Source of the DNA: Panulirus ornatus
Lineage: Eukaryota; Arthropoda; Malacostraca; Decapoda; Palinuridae
Assembly (NCBI RefSeq): GCF_036320965.1
Contig: NC_092231.1
Span: 68,197-132,196 of the forward strand
Direction: 5' to 3'
DNA: 64,000 bases
Under the pieces are notes generated by a model. That model did not search any database. It worked only from the letters and a program-made list of their open reading frames with translations, and was not told the DNA's origin. The position numbers and the translations under genes are program-made. Positions 50,034 through 61,400 of this stretch are shown here, piece by piece; within the stretch, counting starts at the first letter, position 1; each line of letters opens with the position of its first letter.

Positions 50034-50766
50034 ATTTGTACTGTATGGGGAGGGAGCATTCTCTGCTATCATACAACTTAGATTTATGTATGCTGTCTGC
50101 ATTAACCATGTCCTTAGTTATTCAATTCCATTCATCCATCACTCATACTATAAAAGTACTTCTTTATATCTCTTTTGACAAGTTTCTTGCTTAATTTTAT
50201 TTTATGTCCTTATTGCTTCATGCATACATCTCTTGAAGAATTGCTCACTATTTGTGTGATTTAACTTTTAAAGATGCACAGACTGTGATTAGACCACCCT
50301 TCACTCTTCTCAGCTGGGTAAATCTAGAGCCTTTAGCCTTTCCCTATAATTCACTGAGAACCAATCACTTTCCTCTCTTCCTGCACGTACACATGCCTTA
50401 CATCCTCGATAAAAACTTTTCACTGCTTCTAACAACTTGCCTCCCACACTTATTTGTGCTGTATGGGGAGGGGGCATTCTCTGCTATCATACAACTTAGA
50501 TTTATGTATGCTGTCTGCATTAACCATGTCCTTAGTTATTCAATTCCATTCATCCATCACTCATACTATAAAAGTACTTCTTTATATCTCTTTTGACAAG
50601 TTTCTTGCTTAATTTCATTGTATGACCTTATTGCTTCATGCATACATCTCTTGAAGAATTGCTCACCATTTGTGTGATTTAACTTTTAAAGATGCACAGA
50701 CTGTGATTAGACCACCCTTCACTCTTCTCAGCTGGGTAAATCTAGAGCCTTTAGCCTTTCCCTATA
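49931..50766. repeat. 418-bp tandem duplication
   Basis: 49931-50348 is repeated at 50349-50766 with a constant offset of 418 bases and about ten differences by eye. Each unit holds the 5' end of the RTE-1 copy (about 105 bases) plus about 310 bases of the neighbouring LINE remnant. Both breakpoints carry ATTC, so short-homology-mediated duplication or slippage is plausible. Confidence 0.9.
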
Positions 50767-50990
50767 ATTAAGCTATCTTGGTTTGTTACCATCTTTGCCC
50801 TCCTCTGGACCTTCTTTAGTAGCTCTATATTTCTCTTTAGGTGTAGCAATCAAACTTGAGAAACACATTCTAGTTTTAGCCTCACATAGGATATGAGTAG
50901 CTTGCTAAATATTTCATCAGAAGACACACTTCATCATCCTTGAATTGATTCCTCAGTTTCTTCAACTTCTCTGTGTTCACTTCTGGTCTT
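50034..50990 (-). mobile_element. CR1/L2-type LINE 3' fragment
   Basis: Similar in order and orientation to 61860-62720: TTTATGTATGCTGTCTGCATTAA, CATCACTCATACTATAAAAGTAC, ATACATCTCTTGAAGA and AGGATATGAGTAGCTTGC. Reverse-complemented, the related copy reads LNEDMLNAESIHKFKKLSD, the C-terminal end of a CR1-like ORF. Part of this fragment is included in the 418-bp duplication. Confidence 0.6.
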
Positions 50991-51847
50991 GCCTTGTAAC
51001 AATTTCTCATAAAATTTCCCACTGTTTCTCTTGTATCTTTTTCATATCTTTCTCTTGTACCTTCTCAATGTATCTTGTTATGACTGACTTGCCTTGGCAC
51101 TTTTCTTTATTAGAGTCTGAAGCAGACTGTAGTTAAGTTTGTATAGTATTTGGCCTTGCTTATGCATGTTAACAAGCTTGTCCGAGTTTTCTTGTAATTT
51201 CTCTGCCATCTTTTTAAGGCCTTTATTTTTTTCTTTCTTGGCTCAGGCAGTGCTAATGGTCTCAATTGATCCCCCAGAGCAAATCTAGTAACAATAATGA
51301 AGCATATTAGCACAATTAGCCTAAATCATGAGGAGGATTTCATTCTTTACCTGATTATGATTGTGATACCTTTTGTTACACCAAAACTTTACACTAATAC
51401 CCTGGATACTGTTATCCTTTAGAACGCTGTTTTGTTGAAGCACTCCTGCTTGCACCTTTGAGCTCTAGTTTTTGCTAGAAAAAAAATTATAAGAATCTCT
51501 AAGAGAAATCAAAAGACACAAGTCTGAGCATTCATAACACACTGAGAGTGCTGTACACACATATACTCCCATCCAATCAATGCCAAGTGTTTTCTTCTGT
51601 TAATACAGTGCAGATTTTGCTGTACTTACACTGTGCACACATTCTTGTTGACTTGTTGATTTTTTGATATTATTGTGCCTATTATTTACCCTGCATGTCA
51701 AGAAGATGGCCTGAATGTTTTAGTGCTGCTAGTATGTCTAAACTGTTTGGAAAGAGCTTCTATTTAGATGTAGAATCACAAGTGTTGAGGCAGTTGAAAG
51801 CTTGTGAGTGTCAGGTTGATGTAGTTCAGTGTTACCCACTTCTTTCC
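50991..51847. other. Intron sequence, mostly unassigned
   Basis: A minus-strand frame at 51110-51313 is Lys/Arg-rich (EPRKKKIKALKRWQRNYKK) and may be part of the LINE to its left, but no firm motif is present. The rest shows nothing I recognise. Confidence 0.4.
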
Positions 51848-52984
51848 TCCAATTTTTTCCATTCAAACTTGAATCCCAACTAACTTGTCCCTCAACCCTG
51901 CTGAACCTAATAACCTTGCTTTAATCATATGTACTCTCACCTTTCTCTTTTCATACACACCTCCAATCTCAGTCATAAATTTCTGCAGTTTCTCACTCAA
52001 ATCAGTCACCAGTGCTGTATCATCGGTGAACAACAACTGACTCATTTCCCGGACCATCTCATCCCCAACAGACTGCATACTCGCCCCATCTCCAAAACTC
52101 TATCATTTACTTGCATTTACCTCTCTAACCAACCGATCCATAAACATATTGAACGACCGTAGCAACATCACACACCCTTGCCACAGACCGACCTTCAATA
52201 TAAACCAATCACTCTCCTCTCCTCCTACTCATACTCACGCCTTACACCAATGATAACAACTTCTCCATGCTAGCATTTCACCTCCCACATCATATATTCT
52301 TAATACCTTATATAAAGCATCTTTATCAACCCTATCATGTGCCTTCTCCAGATCCATAAATGCCTCTTACAAAGCCATCAGTTTTTCTAAGTATTTCTCA
52401 CACACATTCTTCAAAGCAAATACATGATCCACGCATCCTATAACATTAATGAAACCTCACTGCTCCTCCCCAGTCTTATGCTCTGTACATGCTTTCACCC
52501 TCTCATACAATTTTCCAGATATACTCAAAAAACATATGCCTCTTTAGTTTGAATATTCACCTTTATCTCCTTTGCCTTTATGCAGTGGCACTATACATGC
52601 ATTCCTCTAATCCTCAGGCACTTCACCATGATCCATACATGCGTTGAATATCCTTACCAACCAATCAACAACACAGTCACCCCAACTGCAATCCCTTCCA
52701 CTGTTGCCATCTCACCGGATTTCATCTTCCACAAGGCTTTCACCACCTCTTATCTTTTCACCAAACCACTCTTTGACTCTCTCACTTGACATTCCAACCC
52801 GACCCAGACACTCTACATCTGCCACTCTGTCATCGAACATGTACGATAAACCTCCAAAATAATCATTCCCTCACACCATCATTACCTTTTTATTTTCCCG
52901 TTTTGCTCCCTTCACTGGTGTCCTCATTCTTTCTCTTGCCTGTCACACATTATTTACCTCCTTTCAATACATCTTTTTATTCCC

Positions 52985-53033
<49 letters not shown>

Positions 53034-53292
53034 GTACCTTTACACCCTTGCTTCAATTGCTTTCATGTCTTGCCATTCTTCACTCAATCTTTTCCTGGTA
53101 TTTCTTCTCACAAGTCTTCTCAAGTTCACTTACTCTCACCACTCTCATCTCCCCGACATTATCTCCTATTATTTGAAAACCTTTACAAATCTTCACCCTC
53201 ACCTCCACAAGGTAGTGATCAGACATTCCACCAGCTGCCCCTCTCAGCACATTTACATTGAAAAGTCTCTTTTACATGCCTATCAATTAGTA
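51848..53292 (-). mobile_element. RTE-1-like LINE fragment, old
   Basis: A minus-strand decayed copy from the NREVQFKWKK-type thumb (51848) through LLFTDDTALVTD (about 52010), fingers (52560-52860) and linker to the end of the endonuclease (53190-53290; reverse of SDH-type codons GATCAGACATTCCACCAGC). A C8-12 and (CT)n array (52982-53033) interrupts the linker. Confidence 0.75.
52982..53033. repeat. C run and (CT)n microsatellite
   Basis: About 13 C followed by about 18 CT units inside an RTE-1-like remnant. Confidence 0.95.
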
Positions 53293-53424
53293 TTTATTTA
53301 TTTATTATACTTTGTCGCTGTCTCCTGCGTTAGCAAGGTCGCGCAAGGAAACAGACGAAAGAATGGCCCAACCCACCCACATACACATGTATATGCACAT
53401 ATACATACCTATAGATCTCAACGT

Positions 53425-54536
53425 GATGTCGCCATGGTTGTTTAATTTATTTATGGATAGGGTTGTTAGGGAGGTGAATGCAAGAGTTTTGGAAAGAGGG
53501 GCAAGTATGAAGTCTGTTGGGGATAAGAGTGCTTGGGAAGTGAGTCAGTTGTTGTTCGCTGATGATACAGCGCTGGTGGCTGATTCATGTGAGAAACTGC
53601 AGAAGCTGGTGACTGAGTTTGGTAAAGTGTGTGAAAGAAGAAAGTTAAGAGTAAATGTGAATAAGAGCAAGGTAATTAGGTACAGTAGGGTTGAGGGTCA
53701 AGTCAGTTGGGAGGTAAGTTTGAATGGAGAAAAACTGGAGGAAGTAAAGTGTTTTAGATATCTGGGAGTGGATCTGGCAGCGGATGGAACCATGGAAGCA
53801 GAAATGGATCATAGGGTGGGGGAGGGGGCAAAAATCCTGGGAGCCTTGAAGAATGTGTGGAAGTCGAGAACATTATCTCGGAAAGCAAAAATGGGTATGT
53901 TTGAAGGAATAGTGGTTCCAACAATGTTGTATGGTTGCGAGGCGTGGGCTATGGATAGAGTTGTGCGCAGGAGGATGGATGTGCTGGAAATGAGATGTTT
54001 GAGGACAATGTGTGGTGTGAGGTGGTTTGATCGAGTAAGTAACGTAAGGGTAAGAGAAATGTGTGGAAATAAAAAGAGCGTGGTTGAGAGAGCAGAAGAG
54101 GGTGTTTTGAAATGGTTTGGGCACATGGAGAGAATGAGTGAGGAAAGATTGACCAAGAGGATATATGTGTCGGAGGTGGAGGGAATGAGGAGAAGAGGGA
54201 GACCAAATTGGAGGTGGAAAGATGGAGTGAAAAAGATTTTGTGTAATCGAGGCCTGAACATGCAGGAGGGTGAAAGGAGGGCAAGGAATAGAGTGAATTG
54301 GATCGATGTGGTATACTGGGGTTGACGTGCTGTCAGTGGATTGAATCAGGGCATGTGAAGCGTCTGGGGTAAACCATGGAAAGCTGTGTAGGTATTGTAT
54401 ATTTGCGTGTGTGGACGTATGTATATACATGTGTATGGGGGTGGGTTGGGCCATTTCTTTCGTCTGTTTCCTTGCGCTACCTCGCAAACGCGGGAGACAG
54501 CGAGAAAGCAAAAAAAAAAAAAAAAAATCTCAACGT
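53425..54536 (+). mobile_element. RTE-1 LINE, 5'-truncated, with clean 10-bp target-site duplication
   Basis: A plus-strand copy from ATGTCGCCATGG (CVMSPW codons) to a short 3' tail ending GGGAGACAGCGAGAAAGC plus a 17-base A run. It is flanked by ATCTCAACGT at 53415-53424 and 54537-54546. The A run without (TA)n shows that the primary 3' end of the element is poly(A)-like. Confidence 0.9.
53426..54325 (+). CDS. RTE-1 reverse transcriptase C-terminal half, partial
   Basis: Open for 300 codons from [11 protein letters not shown] through [47 protein letters not shown] and WRWKDGVKK to the stop after VVYWG. It lacks fingers and the first catalytic Asp. It is intact because the insertion is young. 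Confidence 0.8.
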   Translation: MSPWLFNLFMDRVVREVNARVLERGASMKSVGDKSAWEVSQLLFADDTALVADSCEKLQKLVTEFGKVCERRKLRVNVNKSKVIRYSRVEGQVSWEVSLNGEKLEEVKCFRYLGVDLAADGTMEAEMDHRVGEGAKILGALKNVWKSRTLSRKAKMGMFEGIVVPTMLYGCEAWAMDRVVRRRMDVLEMRCLRTMCGVRWFDRVSNVRVREMCGNKKSVVERAEEGVLKWFGHMERMSEERLTKRIYVSEVEGMRRRGRPNWRWKDGVKKILCNRGLNMQEGERRARNRVNWIDVVYWG

Positions 54537-55044
54537 ATACATATATATATATATATACACACACAGACATATACATTTATACACATGTACATAATTTGTA
54601 CTGTGCCCTTATTCATTCCCATTGCCACCCCGCCACACATGAAATGATAACCCCCTCCCCCCGCATGTGCGCAAGGTAGCGCTAGGAAAAGACAACAAAG
54701 GCCACATTCATTCACACTCAGTCTCTAGCTGTCATGTATAATGCACCGAAACCACAGCTCTCTTTCCGCAGCAATTAGTATGTAAACTAATAGTGTCCAT
54801 TAACCATCTGTCTTACTTACATATATATACTTGTGTATATCTCTCTTTTTAAACCAGGTATACCCAGTCACCAGTCTTTTTTTTCAGCACACAACTCCAC
54901 AAGTTCTTCACCATTTCCATTCATAGTACTGAATACCCCATGCACACCAATTACCCTCTCAACTGCCACATTACTTACCTTCACATTTAAATCACTCATC
55001 ACTAATACCTGGTCTTGTGCACCAAAACTGCTGACACACTGTTA

Positions 55045-56080
55045 ACTGGGGTGGAGGAGAAAGATTTCTGTCTCCATGTTCGTTGCTCATCATAGAAGGT
55101 GATAATAGAGGGCAGGAGCTAGGGGCCAAAAACTCACCCCTTCTTGTATTTCCATTTCTAAAAGAAGGAACAGAAGGAGGTACCAAGCAGGAAGTGTTCA
55201 TCCTCCTTGAAAGCTCAGGCTGGGGTATGTAAATGTATGGATGTAACCAAGTTGAGATGAGAGGAGTGGTATGTGGTATGTTAGTGGAAAGAGACCTGGA
55301 AGTGGCTCTGAGTGAAACAAAACTCAAGGTCAAAAGGAAGAATGGTTTAAGAATGTCTCTGGAATAATGTCAGGGGTTGGTGAGAAGACAATAGCCAAGG
55401 AAGGAGTAACACTACTCCTGAAGCAAGAGTTGTAGAAGTGTGTGATAGAGTGAAAGGAAGTAAATTCTGGATTGACATGGGTAAAAATGAAAGTGGATAG
55501 TGAGAGATGGGTCATTATTAGTGCATTTGGTATGCCTGGCTATGAGAGGCAAGTGTTTTGGGAGCAGCCAGTTGAATTTGTGAGCAGTTTTGATGTAAGA
55601 GACCAGAAGTTAGTGTTGGGTGATTTGAATGGGAAGAGGAGTTGTGTGGCAGTTGAGGGCATAATTGGGGTGTATAGAATACTGAATGTTATAAATGGAA
55701 ATGGTGCAAAGCTTAAGGAGTTATATTCAGGAAAAGGACTGGTGATTGGGAATACCTGGTTTCAAAAGAGGGACATATACAAGTATGTGTATGTGAATAG
55801 TAAAGATGGTCAGCAAGCATTATTGGCTTACATATTAATTGATAGGCATGTAAAAGAGAGACTTTTGGATGTAAATGTGTTGAGAGTGGCACCTGGTAGG
55901 ATGTCTGATCATTATCTTGTGAAGATGAGGGTGAAGATTTGTAGAGGTTTTTAGAAATGAGGAAACACTGTCAGTGAGAGGTGAGGATGAGAGTAAGTGA
56001 GTTTCTAAAGGAGACTTGTGTGAAGAAATACCAGCAAAGACTGAGTGTGGAATTGCAAAAAGTGAGAGTAAATTAAGCAA
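55045..56080 (+). mobile_element. RTE 5' UTR and endonuclease fragment
   Basis: A plus-strand 5' untranslated region (55045-55215), with the purine-rich CTAAAAGAAGGAACAGAAGG block shared with the short repeat family, then an endonuclease. ALSET-like codons lie near 55310. The frame 55472-55954 has WVKMKVDSERWVIISAF, VLGDLNGKRS (GDLN), AYILIDRHVKERLLDVNVLR and GRMSDHYLV (SDH). The start of the linker follows to about 56080, where it passes into RTE-2-like RT sequence. Confidence 0.78.
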
Positions 56081-56084
56081 GGGG

Positions 56085-56345
56085 AGTGGATGATGTTTGT
56101 GGATGATATTGTGTTGTTTGCTGAGAGTGCAGAGGAGTTGCAGAAGGTTGTTAGATTCTTTTATGATGTATGTAAGCATCAGCAATTGAAAGTAAATGCA
56201 CATAAAAGTAAAGTAATGATTTTTGAAAGGAAATGGAGCAAGTATAGATCTTGCAAAATCTTATGAGTGAAAGAAGAAAGCATGCTAAACTGTGTTATAG
56301 ATATGTGGGGGGAAAGACTGGACTAGGTAAGAGAAGTAAAGTATT
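56085..56345 (+). mobile_element. RTE-2-like RT catalytic-box fragment
   Basis: Plus-strand codons read FVDDIVLFAESAEELQKVVRFF then KHQQLKVNAHKSKVM, resembling the RTE-2 copy at 47345-47460 more than RTE-1. It directly follows an endonuclease fragment with the RT fingers missing. It is either an internally deleted RTE-2 element or a chimeric junction. Confidence 0.6.
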
Positions 56346-56384
56346 TATGGAAGGAGAGATAATTTGATGTTTGATCACTTTCTC

Positions 56385-57240
56385 TCATTAGTTAGGTAGC
56401 TCCAGGAACAGATGAAGAAAAACCACATCAGCTCACACCTATGTTCTAGCTGTCATGTGAAATGACTCGAAACCACAGCTCCATATCCACAATCAGGCCC
56501 AACAGACCATCCATCGTGTGCTTTTGGATGCTGAACATGCCCTGGTTCAGTCCACTGACAGCAAGTCAATCCCACTAAACCACATTGTTCCAGCATGTCT
56601 GTCACCCTCCTGTATGTTCAGGCCTCAGTCACTCAGAATCTTTTTCACTCCATCCTTCCATCTCCAGTTTGGTCTCCCTGTTCTCCTTGTTCCTTCCACT
56701 TCTGACACATATATCCTCTTTGTCAACCTTTCTTCACTCGATCTCTCCACATGTCCAGGCTGTTTCATCACACCCTCATCAGCTCTCTCAACCACATTTA
56801 TTTTATTACCACACCTTTCTCTTACCCTTTCATTGCTTACTATATCAAGCCAGCTCACACCACGTAGTGTCCTCCAAAATTTCATTTCAGCACATTTACC
56901 CTCCTCTACACAGCCTTTCCTGTAACCCATGCCTCGCAACTATACAATATTGTTGGGATTACTATGCATCCATTTTTGCCTCCCAAACACCTTTTTTCTT
57001 TCCATACATTCTTCATCGCTCCCAGAATCTTCACCCCCCCCCCCCCCCCTCGACCATCCTGTGACAAACCTCTGCCATTATTCCATTATTCCATTTGCTA
57101 CCATGTTCACTCCCAGGCATCTAAAACTCTTCATTTCCTCACAGGTTTTCTCCTTTCAAACACATAACTCAGTCCCCTTACACTGCTTAACCTAATAACC
57201 TTGTTTTTATTCACATTTGCTCTCAACTTCCTCCTTTTCC
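56385..57240 (-). mobile_element. RTE-1-like LINE fragment, old
   Basis: Minus-strand. Long-tail remnants lie at 56390-56570, the C-terminal domain is open at 56625-56939 ([33 protein letters not shown]), and thumb remnants run to 57240 (KVWKRRKLRANVNK-like). A C-rich run lies at 57036-57048. It ends ~250 bases upstream of MRPL4 exon D. Confidence 0.78.
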
Positions 57241-57492
57241 ACACTTTCAGACTTAGTCCAAACTTGATATCCACTGCATATATCATTGGGAGCCCCCTTC
57301 TTGTTTTTTGCTCTCTCCTCTACTGATACATAATAGGCCTCAGGAGCTGTAGACCCTCTAAGATCTAAAAGATACAGGGAGCACTGGCTGTTGTTTATGA
57401 AGGCTAGTTTTTAGAATTGTAAGGCAGAAATTTTCATTACTCATATGGATTAATGGAAGATCACATGGAGTATATACACTATTTCTTTGCAG

Positions 57493-57619
57493 TTCTCCCT
57501 TGTGGGTTGGTGGAGGTGTATGTCATGGTCCAAGAGCATTTACCACACAGTTCTACATGTTACCATTTGCAAATAGAATACAAGGGCTTACCTCAACTTT
57601 ATCAGCAAAATTTGCTCAG
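57493..57619 (+). CDS. MRPL4: Mitochondrial ribosomal protein L4 (uL4m), exon D
   Basis: A 127-base exon, acceptor TTTCTTTGCAG and donor CTCAG|GTAAGT. Phase 2 in, phase 0 out. It completes the split Arg and encodes SPLWVGGGVCHGPRAFTTQF then YMLPFANRIQGLTSTLSAKF and AQ. R-SP-W-GGG--HGPR and the following Y--LP-K-R--GL---LS-K- segment are the uL4 core after the G-x-R-H-G-S-x-R loop. The join to exon C restores GSIRSPLW, which is invariant in the family. It is flanked by old RTE remnants on both sides. The next intron is 5.3 kb. Confidence 0.96.
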
Positions 57620-57869
57620 GTAAGTGCATAGATTGGAATGTGGATGATTAAACTCGTTGAAGAGATTTTTGAGTTTCAAGAATTAATTCTCAGTACTATT
57701 TATCTGTTATCCAGCAGGTTGGTTCATGCTTGACCTCTTGATATGCCATAGCTTTTGTACATTTTTGCAAATTTTTGCAACGAACCACTTCTGGTTAAAT
57801 ATCCCTCACACTTTACGTTTTGTTTTTCTTTAAATAGGTTCTCATTCTGTCTAGACTTTGTAGCTTCTT

Positions 57870-58010
57870 TTCTCCATTCTGTCTGTCTTTATCTCTGATC
57901 CCCATTCCCTATGGGAACTCCCTTAAAGGGGTGGCCAAGAGAAAAGAGTCTCCACAACTGGTGAACTCCAGTGCTACTTCTTAGCCTTTAGTACCTCACC
58001 ATTAGCAGGT
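57870..58010 (-). mobile_element. RTE-2-tail repeat fragment
   Basis: Partner of 43185-43330 (see there). It contains AAAGGGGTGGCCAAGAGAAAAGAG, CTCCAGTGCTACTTCTTAGCC and CCTCACCATTAGCAGG. The middle motif is the arm sequence of the 41221-41282 hairpin. Confidence 0.6.
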
Positions 58011-58261
58011 ACACACAGCCAATGCCATATCGCTAATCCCTCTGTTAACCTTTTATTCACTTTATCAACCCACTTTTCACATAGTAGAATGGAACCTGAA
58101 TATGAAAAAAATTTTACACCTCTGACTATTTGGCTGAATGCTGAATAAAACTCCCATCCAAAGAAGTTACAGCTTCCAGCAGATATGTAGCTTTGTTATG
58201 CCTTTATTCCTCTGTTAGAGGATTTATGTTTCATATCATAGATTCATATCAGAGAGTATCA

Positions 58262-60475
58262 TTAAATTTTAGGGAGAATAGAAAGATGATTTGGATGGAG
58301 GTAAATAAAGTGCGTAAGACAAGGTAACAAATGGGAACATCATTGGAGGGGTCTAATGGGGAGGTGATAACAATAGTGGTGATGTGAGAAGGAGATGGAG
58401 TGAGTATTTTGAAGGTTTGTTGAAAGTGTTTGATGATAGATGGCAGATATAGGGTGTTTTGGTCGAGGTGGTGTGCAAAGTGAGAGGGTTAGGGAGAATG
58501 ATTTGGTAAACAGAGAAGAGGTAGTAAAAGCTTTGCGGAAGATGAAACCTGGCAAGGCAGTGGGTTTGGATGGTGCTGCAGTGGAATTTATTAAAAAAGG
58601 GGGTGACTGTATTGTTGACTGGTTGGTGAGGTTGTTTAATGTATGTATGACTCATGGTGAGGTGCCTGAGGATTGGTGGAATGCTTGCATAGTGCCATTG
58701 TACAAAGGCAAAGGGGATAAAGGTGAGTGCTCAAATTACAGAGGTATAAGTTTGTTGAGTATTCTTGGTAAATTATATGGGAGGGTTTTGACTGAGAGGG
58801 TGAAGGCATGTACAGAGCATCAGATTGGGGAAGGGCAGTGTGGTTTCAGAAGTGGTAGAGGATGCGTGGATCAGGTGTTTGCTTTGAAGAATGTATGTGA
58901 GAAATACTTAGAAAAGCAAATGGATTTGTATGTAGCATTTATGGATCTGGAGAAGGCATATGATAGAGTTGATAAGGATGCTGTGTGGAAGGTATTAAGA
59001 ATATATGGTGTGGGAGGTAAGTTGTTAGAAGCATTGAAAAGTTTTTATCGAGGATGTAAGGCATGTGTACGTGTAGGAAGAGAGGAAAGTGATTGGTTCT
59101 CTGTGAATGTTGGTTTGCGGCAGGGGTGTGCGATGTCTCCATGGTTGTTTAATTTGTTTATGGATGGGGTTGTTAGGGAGGTGAATGCAAGAGTTTTGGA
59201 AAGAGGGGCAAGTATGCAGTCTGTTGTGGATGAGAGAGCTTGGGAAGTGAGCCAGTTGTTGTTCACTGATGATACAGTGCTGGTGGCTGATTCGAGTGAG
59301 AAACTGCAGAAGCTGGTGACTGAGTTTGGTAAAGTGTGGTAAAAAAGAAAGCTGAGAGTAAATGTGAATAAGAGCAAGGTTATTAGGTACAGTAGGGTTG
59401 AGGGACAAGTCAATTGGGAGGTAAGTTTGAATGGAGAAAAACTGGAGGAAGTGAAGTGTTTTAGATATCTGGGAGTGGATTTAGCAGCGGATGGAACCAT
59501 GGAAGCGGAAGTGAATCATAGGGTGGAGGAGGGGGGGGAAGTTTTGGGAGCGTTGAAAAATGTCAGTAAGTCAAGAACGTTATCTTGGAAAGCAAAAATG
59601 GGTATGTTTGAAGGAATAGTGGTTCCAACAATGTTATATGGTTGCGAGGCATGGGCTATAGATAGAGTTGTGCGGAGGAGGGTGGATGTGCTGGAAATGA
59701 GGTGTTTGAGGACAATATGTGGTGTGAGGTGGTTTGATCGAGTAAGTAATGAAAGGGTGAGAGAGATGTGTGGTAATAAAAAGAGTGTGGTTGAGAGAGC
59801 AGAAGAGGGTGTTTTGAAATGGTTTGGTCACATGGAGAGAATGAGTGAGGAAAGATTGACAAAGAGGATATATGTGTCAGAGGTGGAGGGAACGAGAAGA
59901 AGTGGGAGACCTAATTGGAGGTGGAAAGATGGAGTGAAAAAGATTTTGAGTGATTGGGGTCTGAACATGCAAGAGGTTGAAAGGCATGCAAGGAATAGAG
60001 TGAATTGGAACGATGTGGTATGCCATGGTCGACATGCTGTCAATGGATTGAACCAGGACATGTGAAGCATCTGGGGTAAACCATGGAAAGTTTTGTGGGG
60101 CCTAGATGTGGAAAGGGAGCTGTGCTTTCGGTTCATTATACATGACAGCTAGAGACTGAGTGTCAACGAATGTGGCCTTTGTTTTTTCCTAGCGCTACCT
60201 CGCGCACGTGCTGGGGGAGGGGGTTGTCATTTCATGTGTGGCGGGTCGGTGACAGGAATGTACATGGGCAGTCAGTATGAATTATGTACATGTGTATAAA
60301 TGTATGTCTGTGTTTGTATATATATGTATACGTTGAGATGTATAGGTATGTATATGTGCATGTGTGGACGTGTATGTATATACATGTGTATGTGGGTGGG
60401 TTGCCCATTCTTTCGCCTGTTTCCTTGCGCTACCTACTAACGTGGGAGACAGTGACAAAGTATGATGAAAATATA
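58262..60475 (+). mobile_element. RTE-1 LINE, linker-to-3' end, long-tail copy
   Basis: A plus-strand copy from the NFRENRKMIWMEVNKVRK-like linker (58262) to the 3' end at about 60475 (GTGGGAGACAGTGACAAAGTATG). The long tail has both motifs (about 60190 and 60425). There is no long (TA)n or A run. It is intermediate in age and contains all RT motifs. Confidence 0.86.
58440..60065 (+). pseudogene. RTE-1 reverse transcriptase, nearly complete, one stop
   Basis: Frame 58440-59342 covers KALRKMKPGKAVGLDGAAVEF, GISLLSILGKLYGRVL, CGFRSGRGC, FMDLEKAYDRVDKDAV, GLRQGCAMSPWLFN and LLFTDDTVLVAD (catalytic FADD changed to FTDD). A point stop (TGG TAA at 59340-59342, where other copies have a GTGTGTGAAAGAAG-type sequence) precedes 59343-60065, which carries [35 protein letters not shown] and WRWKDGVKK. 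One substitution separates it from an open RT of about 540 codons. It is the second-best preserved RT after 1332-3395. It is an inactive intronic copy in MRPL4. Confidence 0.82.
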
Positions 60476-61340
60476 AGAATAATATCATAGATTCCTGCAA
60501 ACCCAAACAATCATGAGTTTTGTCCTGACATTTTTCCAATTTAGAAAGTTTATCATCATCCTGCTAGGAAAAAAGGCATGAAGGGACCATATTGGATGCA
60601 ATATTTCTGTCTTGAAGCAATTTACATTGAATTCAAGAATTTAATCCTTACTTAAAATGTCAGTCATTGCAGCTACTGTCAGAAGAGTCACTATAACTGT
60701 ACATTAGGCAGCTCAAGTCATTGAGGAGTTATGTGCTTGTGGATCTGAATCCTCAGATTTTTATTAGCTCACCAAACTAAAGGCCATGTGATTTTGTCAT
60801 CATTTGATGTTTGTCATCCAGCGTCTATTATCTGTCATTACCTGTTCATTGCCTTTCCACATTTCATTTTTCTCTGGAACTACTTGGTCAATTTAAACTG
60901 AATTTAGCAGCAATGGTCTGTCATAGACTATGCACAATTGTCTGGTGGCACCAGCCAGTGTCCAAGATGACCTTTGTCTCTGAAAATAGAAGTTTCTTCA
61001 AGTAATCATAACTCACTCATTTTAAGGCAGGATTGGCTCAAATTCTAAATGTAGTAACATGTAATCATCAAACGAGAATCCCAGGGTAAGGAATTGAGAA
61101 TGAATAGAATTAATAGCAGAATGAATAGAGCTCCTTAGAATCACCATGGATATCTTAGGATAGCATCCTCTGATTGTGCAACTTCATTTGATACAACTCT
61201 TCAGAAACTTTATATTCAGGCTACTATTTAAACTATATATATGCTATATACACATTGCACAACGTGGCATTGAATAGTCTAGAGAAACTATTGCTTTAAC
61301 TGCTAAAGGCTGACAGACATTTAAACACTCCCATCCATGC
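60476..61340. other. Intron sequence, nothing recognised
   Basis: Intronic DNA of MRPL4 with no assignable motif. Confidence 0.5.
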
Positions 61341-61346
61341 ATGTGT

Positions 61347-61348
<2 letters not shown>

Positions 61349-61387
<39 letters not shown>

Positions 61388-61400
61388 CACACACACACAC
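61349..61400. repeat. (AC)n microsatellite
   Basis: About 50 bases of ACAC with two GC interruptions, in the MRPL4 intron. Confidence 0.95.

Larger units (their letters stand above)
53293..55040 (-). mobile_element. RTE-1 LINE long-tail fragment, split by a younger RTE-1 insertion
   Basis: The minus-strand 3' tail (53300-53424: ACTTTGTCGCTGTCTCCTGCG ... ATAGATCTCAACGT) resumes at 54537 (ATCTCAACGTATACATAT ... TAGCTGTCATGTATAATGC, to ~54770). It is followed by an endonuclease scrap (54820-55040: reverse of GNTWFKK...GDLN codons). The tail-to-endonuclease join implies an internal deletion or two fragments. The insertion carries a 10-bp duplication. Confidence 0.8.

Noticed and set aside
54527..54600. 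tRNA or snRNA genes
   Set aside because: I looked for cloverleaf-like and A/B box patterns across the window by eye and found none convincing.
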